Positions 50,073 to 62,226 of a stretch of 64,000 nt of DNA are shown here, one piece after another. A program made the translations under genes and the position numbers. Where the stretch lies: positions 1 through 64,000 of the forward strand of contig OENT01000586.1 in NCBI GenBank assembly GCA_900239685.1, given 5' to 3'. This DNA is from Rotaria macrura (lineage: Eukaryota; Rotifera; Eurotatoria; Philodinida; Philodinidae). Below the pieces are notes generated by a model. It saw nothing but the letters and a program-made list of their open reading frames with translations. It did no database searches and had not been told where the DNA came from. Position 1 is the stretch's first letter; every line of letters begins with the position of its first letter.

Positions 50073-51470
50073 TCAATATGTGGCATCGCTTGCGGCCGAA
50101 TCCATACTAGTTCGAGTACGTCGGCGGCTGAAACGTGACCGTCGTGGCGGTGTTCTTGATTGATTGCTATTGCTCATCACATAAAGACATACACCCACAC
50201 ATAATAGTATAAGTAATATGAAAACGAAGATTCCGATACCAACTAGTTAAGAACGAAAAACATGTGAATGATCGATGTTTGAAAAATAGCATACTGACTG
50301 CCGATATAAAGTGCATTGTTGTTCGATTGCGAAGTTTCTGTAGAATAATAATAGAATATACTATAAGAAATAATTTGAGGACATACCTACGTGCCAACGG
50401 TTGTTCTAAGATTGGTCGTGGTGGATTTGTTTGATCTAATATATGAAAAGCTCGATTAAAAATAATCATGTGTCAACGAGCTTAACATATAATAATTGGA
50501 TCTGGTACTGGTGCTTGTGTTGGTGGTGGTTTTGCTGTAATATAACAAAAGAAAATTAATCAGCACAATAGTCTATCTCTATGTAAAGACTTACGAGAAG
50601 GAAATAATACATTTCCGAGAAGATTACCAACCAAACCGAAAATTCTCATGTCATCTGTTACATCATTTTCTCTGTTAGATGATTCTGTAAAATATGAACG
50701 ACAATGATAAATCTAGAACTCAAATTCTAGATAGCATTCATCGTCAATGTGCTTTACTCTGACAGATATATGATAATTTTTCAGTACATTCTACATAACT
50801 TAGACACAGTGATGTATTAATATCGTTGTTGAAGAATTTTTTTTGCATACGAATACAATTATTTCGAGATGATGTCTTATTTTGATAATCTATATCACAT
50901 CGTTCATTCGTACTCATCGAATATTTATCTGTAGTTTAATAATTATTTAATGCTCAACTTTATATTTAAACTCACTAGCTGTAATATTAATCCAAAAGCC
51001 ATCTCTCAAAAATTCATCAAGTTCATAAGCTTGTTTACTCTTCATCAATATGTTTATTATATTTTGAAATGCCGTATAACTTCGATAATAATCAATATGT
51101 AGTATTTCTGCTGAATACGCCAAACAAATATTTTTGGCTTTCTCGTATATGATGCCACCTTCGGGCGGTTTTACAAATAAGAGACACGTTTCATTTTGCC
51201 ATTCGATCCATCCATATGGACAATGAACACATATATTCTTTGCTGCATTCCAATATGTTTCTATGGATGATATGGAACAAACACATTTACTTGTATTAGA
51301 ACAAATCAACGAATCACCACAAGATAAATCGTTTGAACATAAATCACCAAATGAAGCTAAAAGTAATACATTCAAATGTTAACAATGTTCGAATTCAACG
51401 AACCTGATGATATGCAAGAGATGAAGATTAAACTGAGGAAATCAATGAATGTAAATTGCGAACCCAACAT
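50073..51470 (-). CDS. C-type-lectin-like membrane receptor B
   Basis: Eight exons (51404-51470, 50976-51356, 50758-50928, 50595-50684, 50487-50534, 50391-50435, 50299-50337, 50073-50242), all with phase-1 introns, give 336 residues. The layout copies receptor A: leader (MLGSQFTFIDFLSLIFISCI), cysteine-rich unit (LCSNDLSCGDSLICSNTSKC), C-type-lectin-like domain starting YGWIEWQNETC with an EGGIIYEKAKNIC helix, a stalk made of tiny proline-rich exons (PKPPPTQAPVPDPII, then TNPPRPILEQPLA), a transmembrane helix (IGIFVFILLILLCVGVCLYV) and a basic cytoplasmic tail (RTPPRRSRFSRRRTRTS). The tail differs strongly from that of A, so signalling or trafficking may differ. No calcium-site motifs are obvious. 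Ligand unknown. Confidence 0.8.
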
Positions 51471-51479
51471 AGAATAGTA

Positions 51480-52600
51480 GAATTGAATTGAAATTTAGAA
51501 TACTTACTGAAAGAAATGCGCTAAAATAGTCATAGCTTCTCTCATAAAATTACATTTAAGCGTTCATATTTACTATGTAAACTTCTAGGGTTCAGTTCTT
51601 TTTACACACCATTTTTAAAAAACAAGAACATGAAGAATCCTGAATTCAACGAGGGTTGAATAAATTTTCTTAAATAGAGAGTTACTAATTATACACAAAA
51701 CGAGAATTCATTATCTATGTTGATGCATCCATCGTAAAAATGTTCAATCTTCTGCCACTAAAAAAGAGAATACGTCAAATTAGATTCTTCATATTAAGCA
51801 TGTCATATCTATTTGTTTTCGATTTTTTGAAAATCTGTCTGCTCTATCACGACAATTTTAAAAACTTACATCAACCAATTCCGTCTGTTGCCTAACGAAA
51901 TGTTTCAAAGTCATAGAGATGCAATTACATTCATGAACAAGTTTTGTGTCCAAGTCCAATACCATTAACTCACCTTGAATCTACTAGAAAGTGCACGTGA
52001 CTATTAAATGAAACAAATGAGATCATGTCGACTTTAAATCATTCAAAAAATGATATTTTTCATCATTTAATAGATAAGAAGCTGGTAATTGAAATCCAGT
52101 TACTAGATTTATCTCAACAAAAGATATTTTTATTCTTAAATCTGCTTACGCTGAGCATATCATTCAATTTGTGAACCAAACAAAGTTCAAATCCTAAATC
52201 AACACGAAATACTTCAACACATTTATTAAAATATCTATTTTCCATAAGACTTTGAATTTTACCGAACAAATTCACGATTCTAATCGTAAAATCGACCAAC
52301 AAGATTGTTGCCACTAGAGCCTTGCAGAATACGACTTTTCCTTATTTTAACTTATGATAATTATATTAATCAAATTGAAGATAATATTTGAACATTAGAT
52401 GATGGAATAAAATAATATTTTTCAAAATCTGGTGATCAAAAAACACATTTTAACCCTGCAGTCAGCCAGTCACTTGATTGATTTCTAATCGATAATGAAT
52501 CACTATTATTTTCATGTGCAATCATACATTTTCGTTATCTTTCATTTCTTTCTCTTTCCTATATTATGTATATTTATGTAAGTGTTAACGTTTTTTTCTT
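51480..52600. other. Intergenic between receptor B and CAP-H
   Basis: This is the divergent promoter region of receptor B (minus) and CAP-H (plus). AT-rich, with only accidental open frames. Confidence 0.4.
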
Positions 52601-52612
52601 TTCAAAACTAAA

Positions 52613-53647
52613 ATGTTATCGTTATCAAGTAGTCAAATTGAACCATCAGCACTACTATCCAATGCTCGATCAACTATTGCAACATTAATTCAACGGCCAA
52701 ATGTAATCACAACATCAAATGCGTTCGATGAATTTTCAATACTCGATAATTTAATTGATGTCAGCAATGATGTTGATCGTTTTGAAGATGGTGAAAGTCG
52801 TAAATTTTTAAATATAGCCCAATTAATCACAGCATCAACATGTATTTATTCTCGTCGTGTTGATGCACTTTACAAATTAATAAATACATTTCAAACATCA
52901 TCATCATCATTATCATCATCGTCGTCATCGAATAATCAACATGATGAAAGTATGTCAGATGAAAATCAACCAACAGAATCGATTATAATTCAAAAAGAAG
53001 ATGAAAATCCATCAAAAATCATAAGACATGAAAAAAAGATTAAACCTAAACAACACAATCGTTCATTTATATGTAATGATTTAACAAAAATAAATTTAAA
53101 TCCATCGAAAAGTTTCTTGATTGATCGAACATCACAATTTAATTTGAAAATTTTTCAAAAACAAGTACCAATAGGAAATAAACAATTCTGGATAGATGAC
53201 AATCGACCGATAATATTTGATTTACTTTTTCCTGATGATGAAATCATGAACATCAATAAAGATCCTCCACAACAACAAGTTGTCGAACAATTGGTTGATG
53301 TACTTAATAAATTATCACCTGTTAAACAGATATCAACAGTCGATGATAATGACATTCCATTACCGACTTCGGCATACGATGATCAAGAAACATCATGGAA
53401 TAATGAAAATATAATTGAACAGGAAAAAAGTACTGACAAGAAAAAAATTAATACTAATCGAAGAAAAAAATTAAAACCTACTATTGATCTTAATATATTT
53501 CGTACTGGTCTCACGCAAGAACAACAGGAACAATTTCGTTTTCATAAAATGAAACCACTATCAAATAAAGTTAAAATTGAACAAACCTATTTTTCCATGA
53601 AGAAATTAAATCGTAATCATTTCGATAAATTAATTACAGGTAATTAG
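52613..53647 (+). CDS. NCAPH: Condensin I subunit CAP-H (Barren), N-terminal and middle part
   Basis: CAP-H is the kleisin that bridges the SMC2/SMC4 heads in condensin I and is needed for mitotic chromosome compaction. This open frame has 344 codons from the ATG at 52613. Residues about 37-95 match the Barren start (ITTSNAFDEFSILDNLIDV, then FLNIAQLITASTCIYSRRVD), the SMC2-neck-binding region. A serine run and acidic linkers follow, and near the end are RRKKLKPTIDLNIF and NKVKIEQTYFSMKKLNRNHF, resembling the later conserved block. The frame ends beside a GTAATT donor at 53640. A following piece (53671-53789) could be spliced on through a 31-nt intron but stops soon. The C-terminal winged-helix part of the kleisin is found only at 55141, so the full gene probably continues across a long intron. 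Confidence 0.75.
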   Translation: MLSLSSSQIEPSALLSNARSTIATLIQRPNVITTSNAFDEFSILDNLIDVSNDVDRFEDGESRKFLNIAQLITASTCIYSRRVDALYKLINTFQTSSSSLSSSSSSNNQHDESMSDENQPTESIIIQKEDENPSKIIRHEKKIKPKQHNRSFICNDLTKINLNPSKSFLIDRTSQFNLKIFQKQVPIGNKQFWIDDNRPIIFDLLFPDDEIMNINKDPPQQQVVEQLVDVLNKLSPVKQISTVDDNDIPLPTSAYDDQETSWNNENIIEQEKSTDKKKINTNRRKKLKPTIDLNIFRTGLTQEQQEQFRFHKMKPLSNKVKIEQTYFSMKKLNRNHFDKLITGN

Positions 53648-53799
53648 ATTTATTGATTTATTTTTTATAGAAATTCAAATCAATAATGAATTGACATCAA
53701 ATTCGTTGATAGATAATCTCGCTACACGTCAGATATTCAAAAATGTTAATGTAACAAATCTTAATACTGTACTAACCTTAACCATGTAGATCAATAATA

Positions 53800-55050
53800 G
53801 ATAATTCGAATATAATCTGTTTGATAGTTCTCAAACACTTCTATAGATCATACTTCAGTTTCTATCGAGAAAAGGAATATTTCAACATTCTATTTGATGT
53901 TGTTGTTAATGTTCGAATTGTAAAATTGAAAGAAGAGGATATTTTTCATGGAATGTTCTCTCGTTGACTCCTTCTTTCATCTCGATTTACAACTCGATGA
54001 CTAAATTGTTTCATCAACAATGAGAAGAAAAAAACACATTCACCTTGTATAATTGCCTGATTGTAATAAAGAAAAATGGATACCGTACCAGAATAGGTTA
54101 AGCCGAATCTGGATTCAGAAGCCGAGGCTAGTATTGATATTGAATACTACTGACGTTCGGACACAGATATGAGATTTAAGAATTCTTATCAATCATTCAA
54201 TTTCCTTGGTGACTTTTTTTGCATAAAGAAACTATTTGTTCCCATATGACAAAGCTAATTGAAGTGATTCGTTGCTATAAGCTGTATTATCGATGTCAAG
54301 ATATTATCCATGAAAATATATCCTAATGATCAATCAAATTTCCATGATAAACTTATGAATGATTGATCATCGAGAATTTGAAATTTCAAGTGGCAGCAAA
54401 ATAAATTCCTTTCGATCATTTTATAGTAGTCGTTTTAAAATTCATCGTACAAAGATCTAGCACTGGATGAACAGGAAAAAAATATGTATCACTTGTTTAT
54501 CCATGCAGTATGAATACGGCTCATATAAATAAATAAACAACGAGTCAACATAGTCAATGTATCATAGTACAATTGTTATAAATATGCCATCAGACAGCTT
54601 CAAACATCAAGAATCGGGTACTTCGATTCAAAAAAATTTTAGATACTTCTTTAGAACCACAACTATCAGAATGATGTCAAGTATTAATGATTTTGATTGT
54701 TGATTTTTGCATACATTTTAAAGACATACGTATGTACTGTTTGCTATACGTAAGACTGATATGCCATCACTCTGCATATTGTGAATACAGCAAATATTAT
54801 AATTAGAAGTCACTGTAAAATAATGGTAAAGCCGACATGTATTATTATAATTAATATCGTTTCATTAAAAAAGTTAAGATATTGAGATATATTATGAATT
54901 CACTCCAGAAAAACTTTCCCAACAATCTTAATAAGTCATTAAATAACTAGTTCCTATAGAGTCATGCTTTTTCATATATCATTCTATCTTTCAATGAGCA
55001 GAATTTCTGTGAATGGTTTACTTTGTTCAAAATGATTTATCTTATTCTGT
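53800..55050. other. Non-coding interval inside or after the CAP-H gene
   Basis: This 1.25 kb has no protein-like open frame. It is either an unusually long intron of CAP-H or the space between two separate genes carrying its halves. Its right end has an acceptor-like TTCAATAG at 55055 in a phase that fits the donor at 53640. Confidence 0.4.
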
Positions 55051-55140
55051 TCAATAGAATGTCCATCGTCGATTTTATCGATTTTCATCTATCCAACGAT
55101 AACAATTCATCATTCAACTATTCGTGAACGATACTCCATA

Positions 55141-55584
55141 ATGATCGACAAACCATTGTCTCGAATTAATCGTTCAACACCTCCTATACCGATTTCAGAT
55201 GTAATCAATGAAAATTACTTGATGTCGCCACCATCATCACCTATTCCGTCATTTATTCCTGACTTCGATGAAGACATACAAGAAGATGTCGATGTTCGTC
55301 TTCAAACTGATATGGAACACATACTTGATTCGGCTATATCTCATTCAAATGAAGAACAAGAACATAATAAAATATTTCTTGAACTTCGTTCATTAATAAT
55401 GACATACATGAATGAACATGATTCAGTAGAAGCAGTGAATCTTGATGATTTACTCGAATCTCTACATGATAATTATTCATTGCCACTTATTTTTAGTCAA
55501 TTATTACATTTATGTGCTTCAAAACAACGTTACTATATTCATTCGACATCTGATGATAACTTATTTATAAAAAAACTGTTTTAG
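55141..55584 (+). CDS. NCAPH: CAP-H C-terminal part (winged-helix region)
   Basis: This open frame of 147 codons ends with SLPLIFSQLLHLCASKQRYY, matching the conserved end of CAP-H where SIPLAFACLLHLANEK-like sequence forms the winged helix that binds the SMC4 head.  Before it lie an acidic stretch (PDFDEDIQEDVDV) and helices (NKIFLELRSLIMTYMNEHD). It has its own ATG at 55141, but the frame is open upstream to an acceptor-like AATAG (55055), which is phase-compatible with the donor at 53640. I favour one gene with an intron of about 1.4 kb. A separate gene making a detached C-terminal kleisin piece is the alternative. Confidence 0.65.
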   Translation: MIDKPLSRINRSTPPIPISDVINENYLMSPPSSPIPSFIPDFDEDIQEDVDVRLQTDMEHILDSAISHSNEEQEHNKIFLELRSLIMTYMNEHDSVEAVNLDDLLESLHDNYSLPLIFSQLLHLCASKQRYYIHSTSDDNLFIKKLF

Positions 55585-55599
55585 ACTAATTGTTTTACA

Positions 55600-56550
55600 T
55601 AGATTTCTGAACTAGTTTTCATTTACTTACGAGTGTTTATTTGTTGACAACAATGAATAGATTTCTTTAGCACAGTGAATATGTTTGATTTTTGTCTTCG
55701 AATATGAAGAAACTAAAAGTTCTTTTTCTTATCATGTATGAAAGATAACAATCAGAAAAATGTTTCTAAAATTATCACGCTACGAAAATGAACATATACT
55801 CATTTTTAGTGATAGAATTTACTTCCGTTTTAGAACAATATGTGTTTCATTCAATCATGTGAAGTATATTAGAAGAAATTCACAAACTTAATCATTGCTA
55901 TTGTTTGAATTGTTTTTACCTGTTCACTCTCTACAATCACTTGTCAGATTCTCACTGATTAACATAATTTTTTTACATTTATCAAGTATTCGTTGCAAGC
56001 GCAGTGTTGCTTCTGGAAATAGTTAAAGAATTAAACTTTTAAGTTTTCTCTTTTCTACTAAAATTGTCTTCGCAGAATATTAAAAAAAAACTTCTTTCGT
56101 ACGAATTTCATGCTTTTTTTTATTGATAAAAATATGATTTTGAAAAACTGACATTCAATTTTACATGTAAACAAGAGTTAAAGCTCGGTTCGTTTATTTG
56201 AATACGAAAAAAAGCTAACAAAAAACAATTATATCTGAATCGTAGAGTTGTCTATCTGCATGCATAGTTAAGAAGTCTATTGTTTAATTCATTATCTATC
56301 ATTTCTATGTATGCACGAAATTGTAGACATTTCTTTCGAAAATGATGTACTATAGAATAATACGAAAGAATTCGAGTGGAAAATATGAACTTAATGACTA
56401 CAACGTTAATCATGAAAATTCATCATTTAAAATTTTTCATATAACAAATAGGTTTCCTTTGTGACTTAATTATTGTCAAGATTTCTTTTTACTACTCGAT
56501 GTACGATATATTTTAGTGCTGTAAAATGATGGTTGCTAAGAAAACTGAAT
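55600..56550. other. 3' flank of CAP-H, gene-free
   Basis: AT-rich sequence without coding or repeat signals. Confidence 0.35.
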
Positions 56551-56557
56551 CAAGATA

Positions 56558-56797
56558 CTAACTCGTCCGTTTGATATGAACTAATGATCGTTGTATTTTC
56601 TCATAGGAAATAATGTCATCGAAGTCCATACGTAAAGAGTTTAAGTATCGGATCCAGCCTGTGATACAATCCTTTGTTTGTTTAGTTACTGATTTTCGTT
56701 GAGAATAGTATTCGATGGGAAATAGTTGCGAATTCATATATTTATTGGTAGAAGAATCGTCGTAGCTCGAGCTCGATATTTTAATGTATGATTTCAT
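56558..56797 (-). CDS. Hypothetical 79-residue ORF
   Basis: This is an ATG-started minus-strand frame with protein-like composition (KDCITGWIRYLNSLRMDFDD, YEKIQRSLVHIKR) and no signal peptide or known motif. It lies alone between CAP-H and lectin-like receptor C. It may be a real small gene, a lone exon or a fragment. No splice partners or core promoter are evident. Confidence 0.25.
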   Translation of the reverse strand: MKSYIKISSSSYDDSSTNKYMNSQLFPIEYYSQRKSVTKQTKDCITGWIRYLNSLRMDFDDIISYEKIQRSLVHIKRTS

Positions 56798-57216
56798 TCA
56801 ATTGTTGAATTATGTTCTTTAAACTGTTTAATAGAATCAATTATTCTTATTTAACTTCACGTTCGTGACTTACTTTTTATTACATATGTGTTGAGCTGAG
56901 ATTCTCATCTGTCAGAGGACAATCGAGATGCATTAGCATGATTTCATTTCATCGAATCTGACTAGCTTACACTAAATACTGTACACATCATGCAGTCAAC
57001 AGAACGAGATACATGAAGATCGTACGATTTGAAAATCTTTCCTCATATTATGAATCACAAAATGAAAAGATAGTAACATAATACTTGAGTAGATTATATT
57101 TTATATTTCAGGACTTAATTGACAAATAGAAAGTTCAATTGAATACGTAATATTAATAATGAATTCATTTGAACATAACTTGTGATGCCGATAGATTGTT
57201 GGGTCATTGTTTTCTT

Positions 57217-58971
57217 CTATTCATCCACCATACTTCCCACAGAACTAGCAGCACTTGGTCTAAATTGAGATTCCTTTGTTCTTCTACCATTGCGACTAGG
57301 CAAACTGCTGTTTTTCTTTTTTACAATTATGAATCCAGCAATGGCTCCTATAATAACAAATATTCCAACACCAGCAATTATGATTATATTCTTAGTTGAG
57401 AGGAAACTATTTGCTTCATGAAGCTGAAAATAGAAATAGAATGTTTTCATTTTTCTATAGGAAATTTTACAATTGATAACATACAGCTGCTGCTTGTGAA
57501 TCTGTATCATCTGACATAAATTCAGGATCTGGTGGAGGTGAAGGTGGTGGTTCTTCAAAATCGATAGTTTCATCTCCTGATGCAGATCCAGTGTTATCAT
57601 CAGTACCTACATTACAACGTGTCATAAATGAATTGAACTACAATGCTCAACGTCGTTTAAAATTTTTTTTCACAAACCATGATTCGTAGTCGTTGCCAAT
57701 AACATACTGGCCGCATTCATTTCACATATAAATGGATATTTATTACTACAATAGTCATCGGCCAAACACAGAAAATTGTAATCTTTACTACCGAAATTGT
57801 ATGTAATACATTGTTCACGTTCACTACGACCAGTACCTATCAAAAGCAATAGAATGAATCAATGATAGAGATTGTGCGCTTAGGACAATCGTTGACATCT
57901 TCTGCCCACTTTTTCTGCCTTCCAACATATTTGATGGTTCAGATTCCAGCGTGGAACAGCAATCCACAACAATGCAAATTTTTTTTTAAATGGAAAATCA
58001 TCATAAAATCTAGTTACTTTAGGTAGTGGCTACGATTTCAGAAGAATTCAAGAATGAATCTTCAACAGATCCTACTCGTACTATTTCGTACAGAAATTTT
58101 AGATTCACCATTGAGATATAAACAATCATAAATATGATTATCTTTTAGCAATTTACCAGTTTTACTTGATAATGTTGGTTCTTTTTCTAAATCGTAGCCT
58201 GCATGCTTTGTTCGATCACACCATTTATCATTAGATATATCGATTTGCATACCTTTAGGATCTGTCCATTTTACAGTAAATGCTGCAAGAGAATGCGTTC
58301 CACTTTGCATCAATGATTATTAAAAAAAAATAATAATAATGATAAAACGTACGAGTAAATGAACTTATTGTAGCACTACTCCATGCAACATATGGCTTTC
58401 CTGACTCTGGTTTCATAAACGTATTCCAAAAGTGTACAAAACTGGTCGTTCCTATCCAATTTTGTATAACAGGTCGAATAAATTTTTCATCATGATTATC
58501 ACGCCATGTAAATAAATCAGCATATTGTGTACGACAATGATTTCTAGATGCTTCCCATGTTTTTAATTCATTAAAATATCTATAACATCTATCGTCTATT
58601 CTCATTCATATAGATTTATATAATATAAATTTCATTCGATATCAATGTTTACCTGTGACCGTATAGCCTGTTGCACATATAGCACACCTCGATCCTATAG
58701 AAGACATAACATGAGAAATAATATATTTATCTTTGATTAGTTAACCTGTCCAAAAACGTCTTTCATCTCTATTACAAATACATGTTGTACCTAAACATTT
58801 TTGATGTTGATCACAATTACTATCACTTTTACAATAGCCTCCATAACTAGTTGCTGATGTAGATGTAAACAAATAATGAAAATAAAAACTTATTGAATTC
58901 GATTTATATTTACCCGATATAAGTGGATGTTGAAAGATGAATAATAAAAGAAATATTTTTACTCGAAACAT
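57217..58971 (-). CDS. C-type-lectin-like membrane receptor C
   Basis: Eight exons (58914-58971, 58746-58853, 58653-58694, 58353-58595, 58076-58282, 57678-57836, 57485-57606, 57217-57423) give 381 residues. All introns are phase 1 except the last (phase 0). The order is: signal peptide (MFRVKIFLLLFIFQHPL), cysteine-rich EGF/EB-like unit (YCKSDSNCDQHQKC, TTCICNRDERR), a small exon with CAICATGYTV, then a C-type-lectin-like domain (DRCYRYFNELKTWEASRNHC to DDYCSNKYPFICEM) with an internal insertion. A proline/acidic stalk (EEPPPSPPPDPEF), a transmembrane helix (IIIIAGVGIFVIIGAIAGFI) and a basic serine-rich tail follow. The intron at 57837-58075 is 239 nt. It is more diverged from A and B than they are from each other. 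It is likely a cell-surface recognition protein, but the ligand is unknown. Confidence 0.8.
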
Positions 58972-58979
58972 ATGGAATT

Positions 58980-60195
58980 TAATAGGCTAACGTAGACAAA
59001 CTGAACAGTTTTAATTGACAGTATTAATGTCGTTTATGAAAGATACGAATGCATGAGAAGCGCCAAAAAAGAAACCAAATAAATAATATTCAATAGTCAG
59101 TATTTTTTCTTTGCTATCATCATCTATGCATAGCTACAGATTTGTCGTATTTTAAATTTTGAAAAATTTCATTGTATCAAAGTACGATTAAACATGTCAT
59201 GTTTTCCTCGTGAAAACTTATACTTATAAACTTCTTTCAGAAAGATGTTTCTTATCAACAATCGAAAAATAGTGAGATCATCTTTTTCTATTAAATCAAT
59301 TATGTTTTCTAAAACGTCTTGAAAGAAAATGATGATTATATTTCTTGAATTCATAAATATCTTCATTCACAATCTCGTTTTCAAAAATTTCTTCTACATA
59401 GTTTACATTGACTTCAATAAAAGACAACGATAGATTGAATGAGCACAACAATTGATGTCTACATTAATCTCAAGACTCATTCCTATAGCTCAACCACAAT
59501 CCTTCATCATCTCTTAGTCAAAGTCTTTATTAGTGAAGTGTTAGTGAAACACTTGTATTTCACATATGACAATTATCAAGCGAAATATATAGGATCGAAC
59601 ACATGCGCATACTGTACCATGTTATATATATATTATATTCAATCAAAACGTATTTTTAAGTTTCATATCCGAAGAAAAAACGAATCCAACTTCTCGAGAA
59701 ATTTTAATGAAGTTCGTAACCACATCTACTACTTTCCTGTGTAACATTGCATCTAAGATTTGAGAAAAATAAATAGTAAGACTATGAATTGATTTACAGA
59801 AATTTCATTCGAACAGGTTTTTATCATACTTCTGATACTTAAGAATGTACCAGTAGAGAATAATGACACCAATGAATGATGAATTTTTCACTATTTCTTC
59901 TAGTTCTTGAATCCTTCCACTATTTCACATGCAAATAAAATTAATGCATAGGTTCGATTATTGTTAAAATTAGAACATTGAAGGTATATGCAAAGAAATT
60001 CTTTCGTTTTTTGCGTAATCATTATAGTCTGTTATTAAAACATTCAATACAACTATATGTCTTATCACTAGTGACACCTCTTACTTTTCTATGACGAGAC
60101 ATACACATAGATCAAAACAAAGAACTGTAATCGTATATTCTTACAGTTTTCATATCATTCATTTATTCGATATTAAAACATAGAAAGACGAAAGA
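58980..60195. other. Intergenic between receptor C and the TDP2-like gene
   Basis: This is a divergent promoter region. The open frames here are short and not protein-like. No repeat was recognised. Confidence 0.4.
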
Positions 60196-60201
60196 AGACA
60201 G

Positions 60202-62192
60202 ATGACGTCAGTTTCAGTAGATGATAATCATACCGTAGACGATGAAGCATTATCCGATCTTGATAATGATAAATCATTATCAAGTACGACAAGTGATTCA
60301 TCAAATGAATGTCCATTTAGTGCTGATATAGCATCAAAAGTTAGCGCAGGATTTGCTAAAGCAACTGGCATTGATATTGAATTCGCTGTTCAATTACTTA
60401 AAGATCATGGTTGGAATATTGATCAAGCTCTAAAAGCTACATATGAAGCAAAAGAACAGGCACAATCAATGATGACTACAAAGTAAAATTAAAATAAACG
60501 CCTTATAGTTTATTTTTGAAGTGCATACTATTCATTGTTAGACAAAATTGGAAAGATTCGAATGAAAAATTTTTCAAAATTTTATCATGGAATACTGATG
60601 CAGCAGATAGTGATGAGGTTGATGTGAATGATTTAATTCAACAACGAACAGAAACTATGGTTGAAATTTTACTTCGGTAGAATAACAACACGAACTACTA
60701 CTAGATAGTTCTTTTCATTGCTAGTAGAATTTTTATTTTTCAATATTAGAGAAGAGCCTGATGTTATTCTTCTGCAACAAATTGGAACATTTGCATTAAC
60801 ACTGATTATCACATGTCTTTCATCATTATATGATGATGAATCAATTCAAATTGGTACTTACGGAAAAGAAAACTAACAAACACAGTATTCTCAATATTGA
60901 TCGATATTTTTTAGATTCATCTGAAAATTCTAATTATGTGTCGATATTTACACGAAAATCAACGATGAAAAAGAAAAATGTATCAATTGTAAAACATTTC
61001 GATGATTGGAATATGATTAAAGTCGAAGTAAATATTTCATTTTATAATAACAACTTGCTGACTACATGTCTTTCGTGCTTTCCGAAACAATCGATCTGTA
61101 TAATAAAGTCAAGATGAATTGTTTCAAATCAATTTGTATCTCCTATTTCTAAAGAGTTTAATATGAGGATAAAAATGACTTTCACTTGAAAAACAGATTC
61201 CTACTCATATATCAATGATTATAATCGTTAGTCGAAGATCGATCTAAATAATTCATGATAATTTTCTGAAAATGACATCTTATAGACACATTTGATTGGT
61301 TACAACAAAAGATTTTAGAATTCAGAGTAATCGAACATGTCACTTAGAATGAAAATCATCCTGACTTTCAAATGGATAGTATTTTATATGATTGGAATTC
61401 GGTTTTGAACTGTTTTTGATAGTATTCGATTAGAAGTTTATATTGATTGAAAACTATTATTGCTGACGGTGTTATCCGATGAGAAATCAGAATTGAACCA
61501 GCAAACGAAGTTTGTTCTTTTGCAGCAAACATATTGAATCATATGTCTATCCTAATGTCAAATATTTGTAGATACTAAGATACTCTTAAACAAAAATGAT
61601 CAACTCTTCATCAGTACGAGAAAATTTCCGTGCAATGCTGATCAATTATTGAAAATGTGATATCTTGATTAAAAAAAAAAGAAGCTCTATTTATATATAT
61701 TATGTAGGTTGAATACAAAAATTCGATTAATATTGATTTGTTTAATGCTTTCATTGATGAACATACTTTTTCATATTGTTTCGAAGAAATTAATAAAAAT
61801 AATTCGAATCATATTGTCTTATTTGGTACAAGTAGTCAAGTAAGTATTGATTAATTTATCTTTGTTTTTTTGTTACGAACGATAACTTTCATAAATAGAT
61901 TTCGGATAATTTCTGGAATTCTCATACAACTAATCTCAATGATTTATGGGTTATGACAGATCAACGACCTGAAGCAACTTATACATTTGATCCGGCGTTG
62001 AATTCAAACATAAATGAAAGAAGTGCACCTCAACGGTATGATCGAATATTTTTCAGATCATCAACATCGATTAATAATCAATTTAAACCTGTTCATATGG
62101 AATTAGAAGGTATTCAACATATCAAAACATCGAATGATCATTTTCCATCTACTCATTGGGCAATACAAGGCTATTTTGATGTTGATACTTAG
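60202..62192 (+). CDS. TDP2-like protein with degenerate catalytic site
   Basis: TDP2 removes topoisomerase II peptides from 5' DNA ends. Six exons (60202-60482, 60542-60676, 60750-60853, 60915-61027, 61708-61839, 61899-62192) give 352 residues, near the family length. After an acidic start, residues about 43-88 form a UBA-like domain (AGFAKATGIDIEFAVQLLKD). The exo/endonuclease/phosphatase fold follows: ILSWNTDAAD, PDVILLQQIG, LFGTSSQ, YDRIFFRSS and FPSTHWAI. Relative to TDP2 as I recall it (TWNIDGLD, FLQEV, GDTN, SDHWGL), the Asn of WN and the final His are kept. The metal-binding Glu is Gln, Asp and Asn of GDTN are replaced, and Asp before His is Thr. The segment with the SHLES motif is absent: exons 4 and 5 are joined across a 680-nt intron in which I see no such exon. 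An AATAAA lies at 62221. Probably a non-catalytic paralogue or a gene in decay. Confidence 0.75.
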
Positions 62193-62220
62193 TTTAAATA
62201 GATTTAAACATTTTTATTCA

Positions 62221-62226
62221 AATAAA
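62221..62226 (+). terminator. Poly(A) signal of the TDP2-like gene
   Basis: AATAAA lies 29 bases after the stop codon, suggesting the gene still has an intact 3' end. Confidence 0.5.

Noticed and set aside
50758-50928. Apparent frameshift in the third exon of lectin-like receptor B
   Set aside because: On recounting the bases, the exon is 171 nt and reads through without a stop, joining both neighbours in phase 1.
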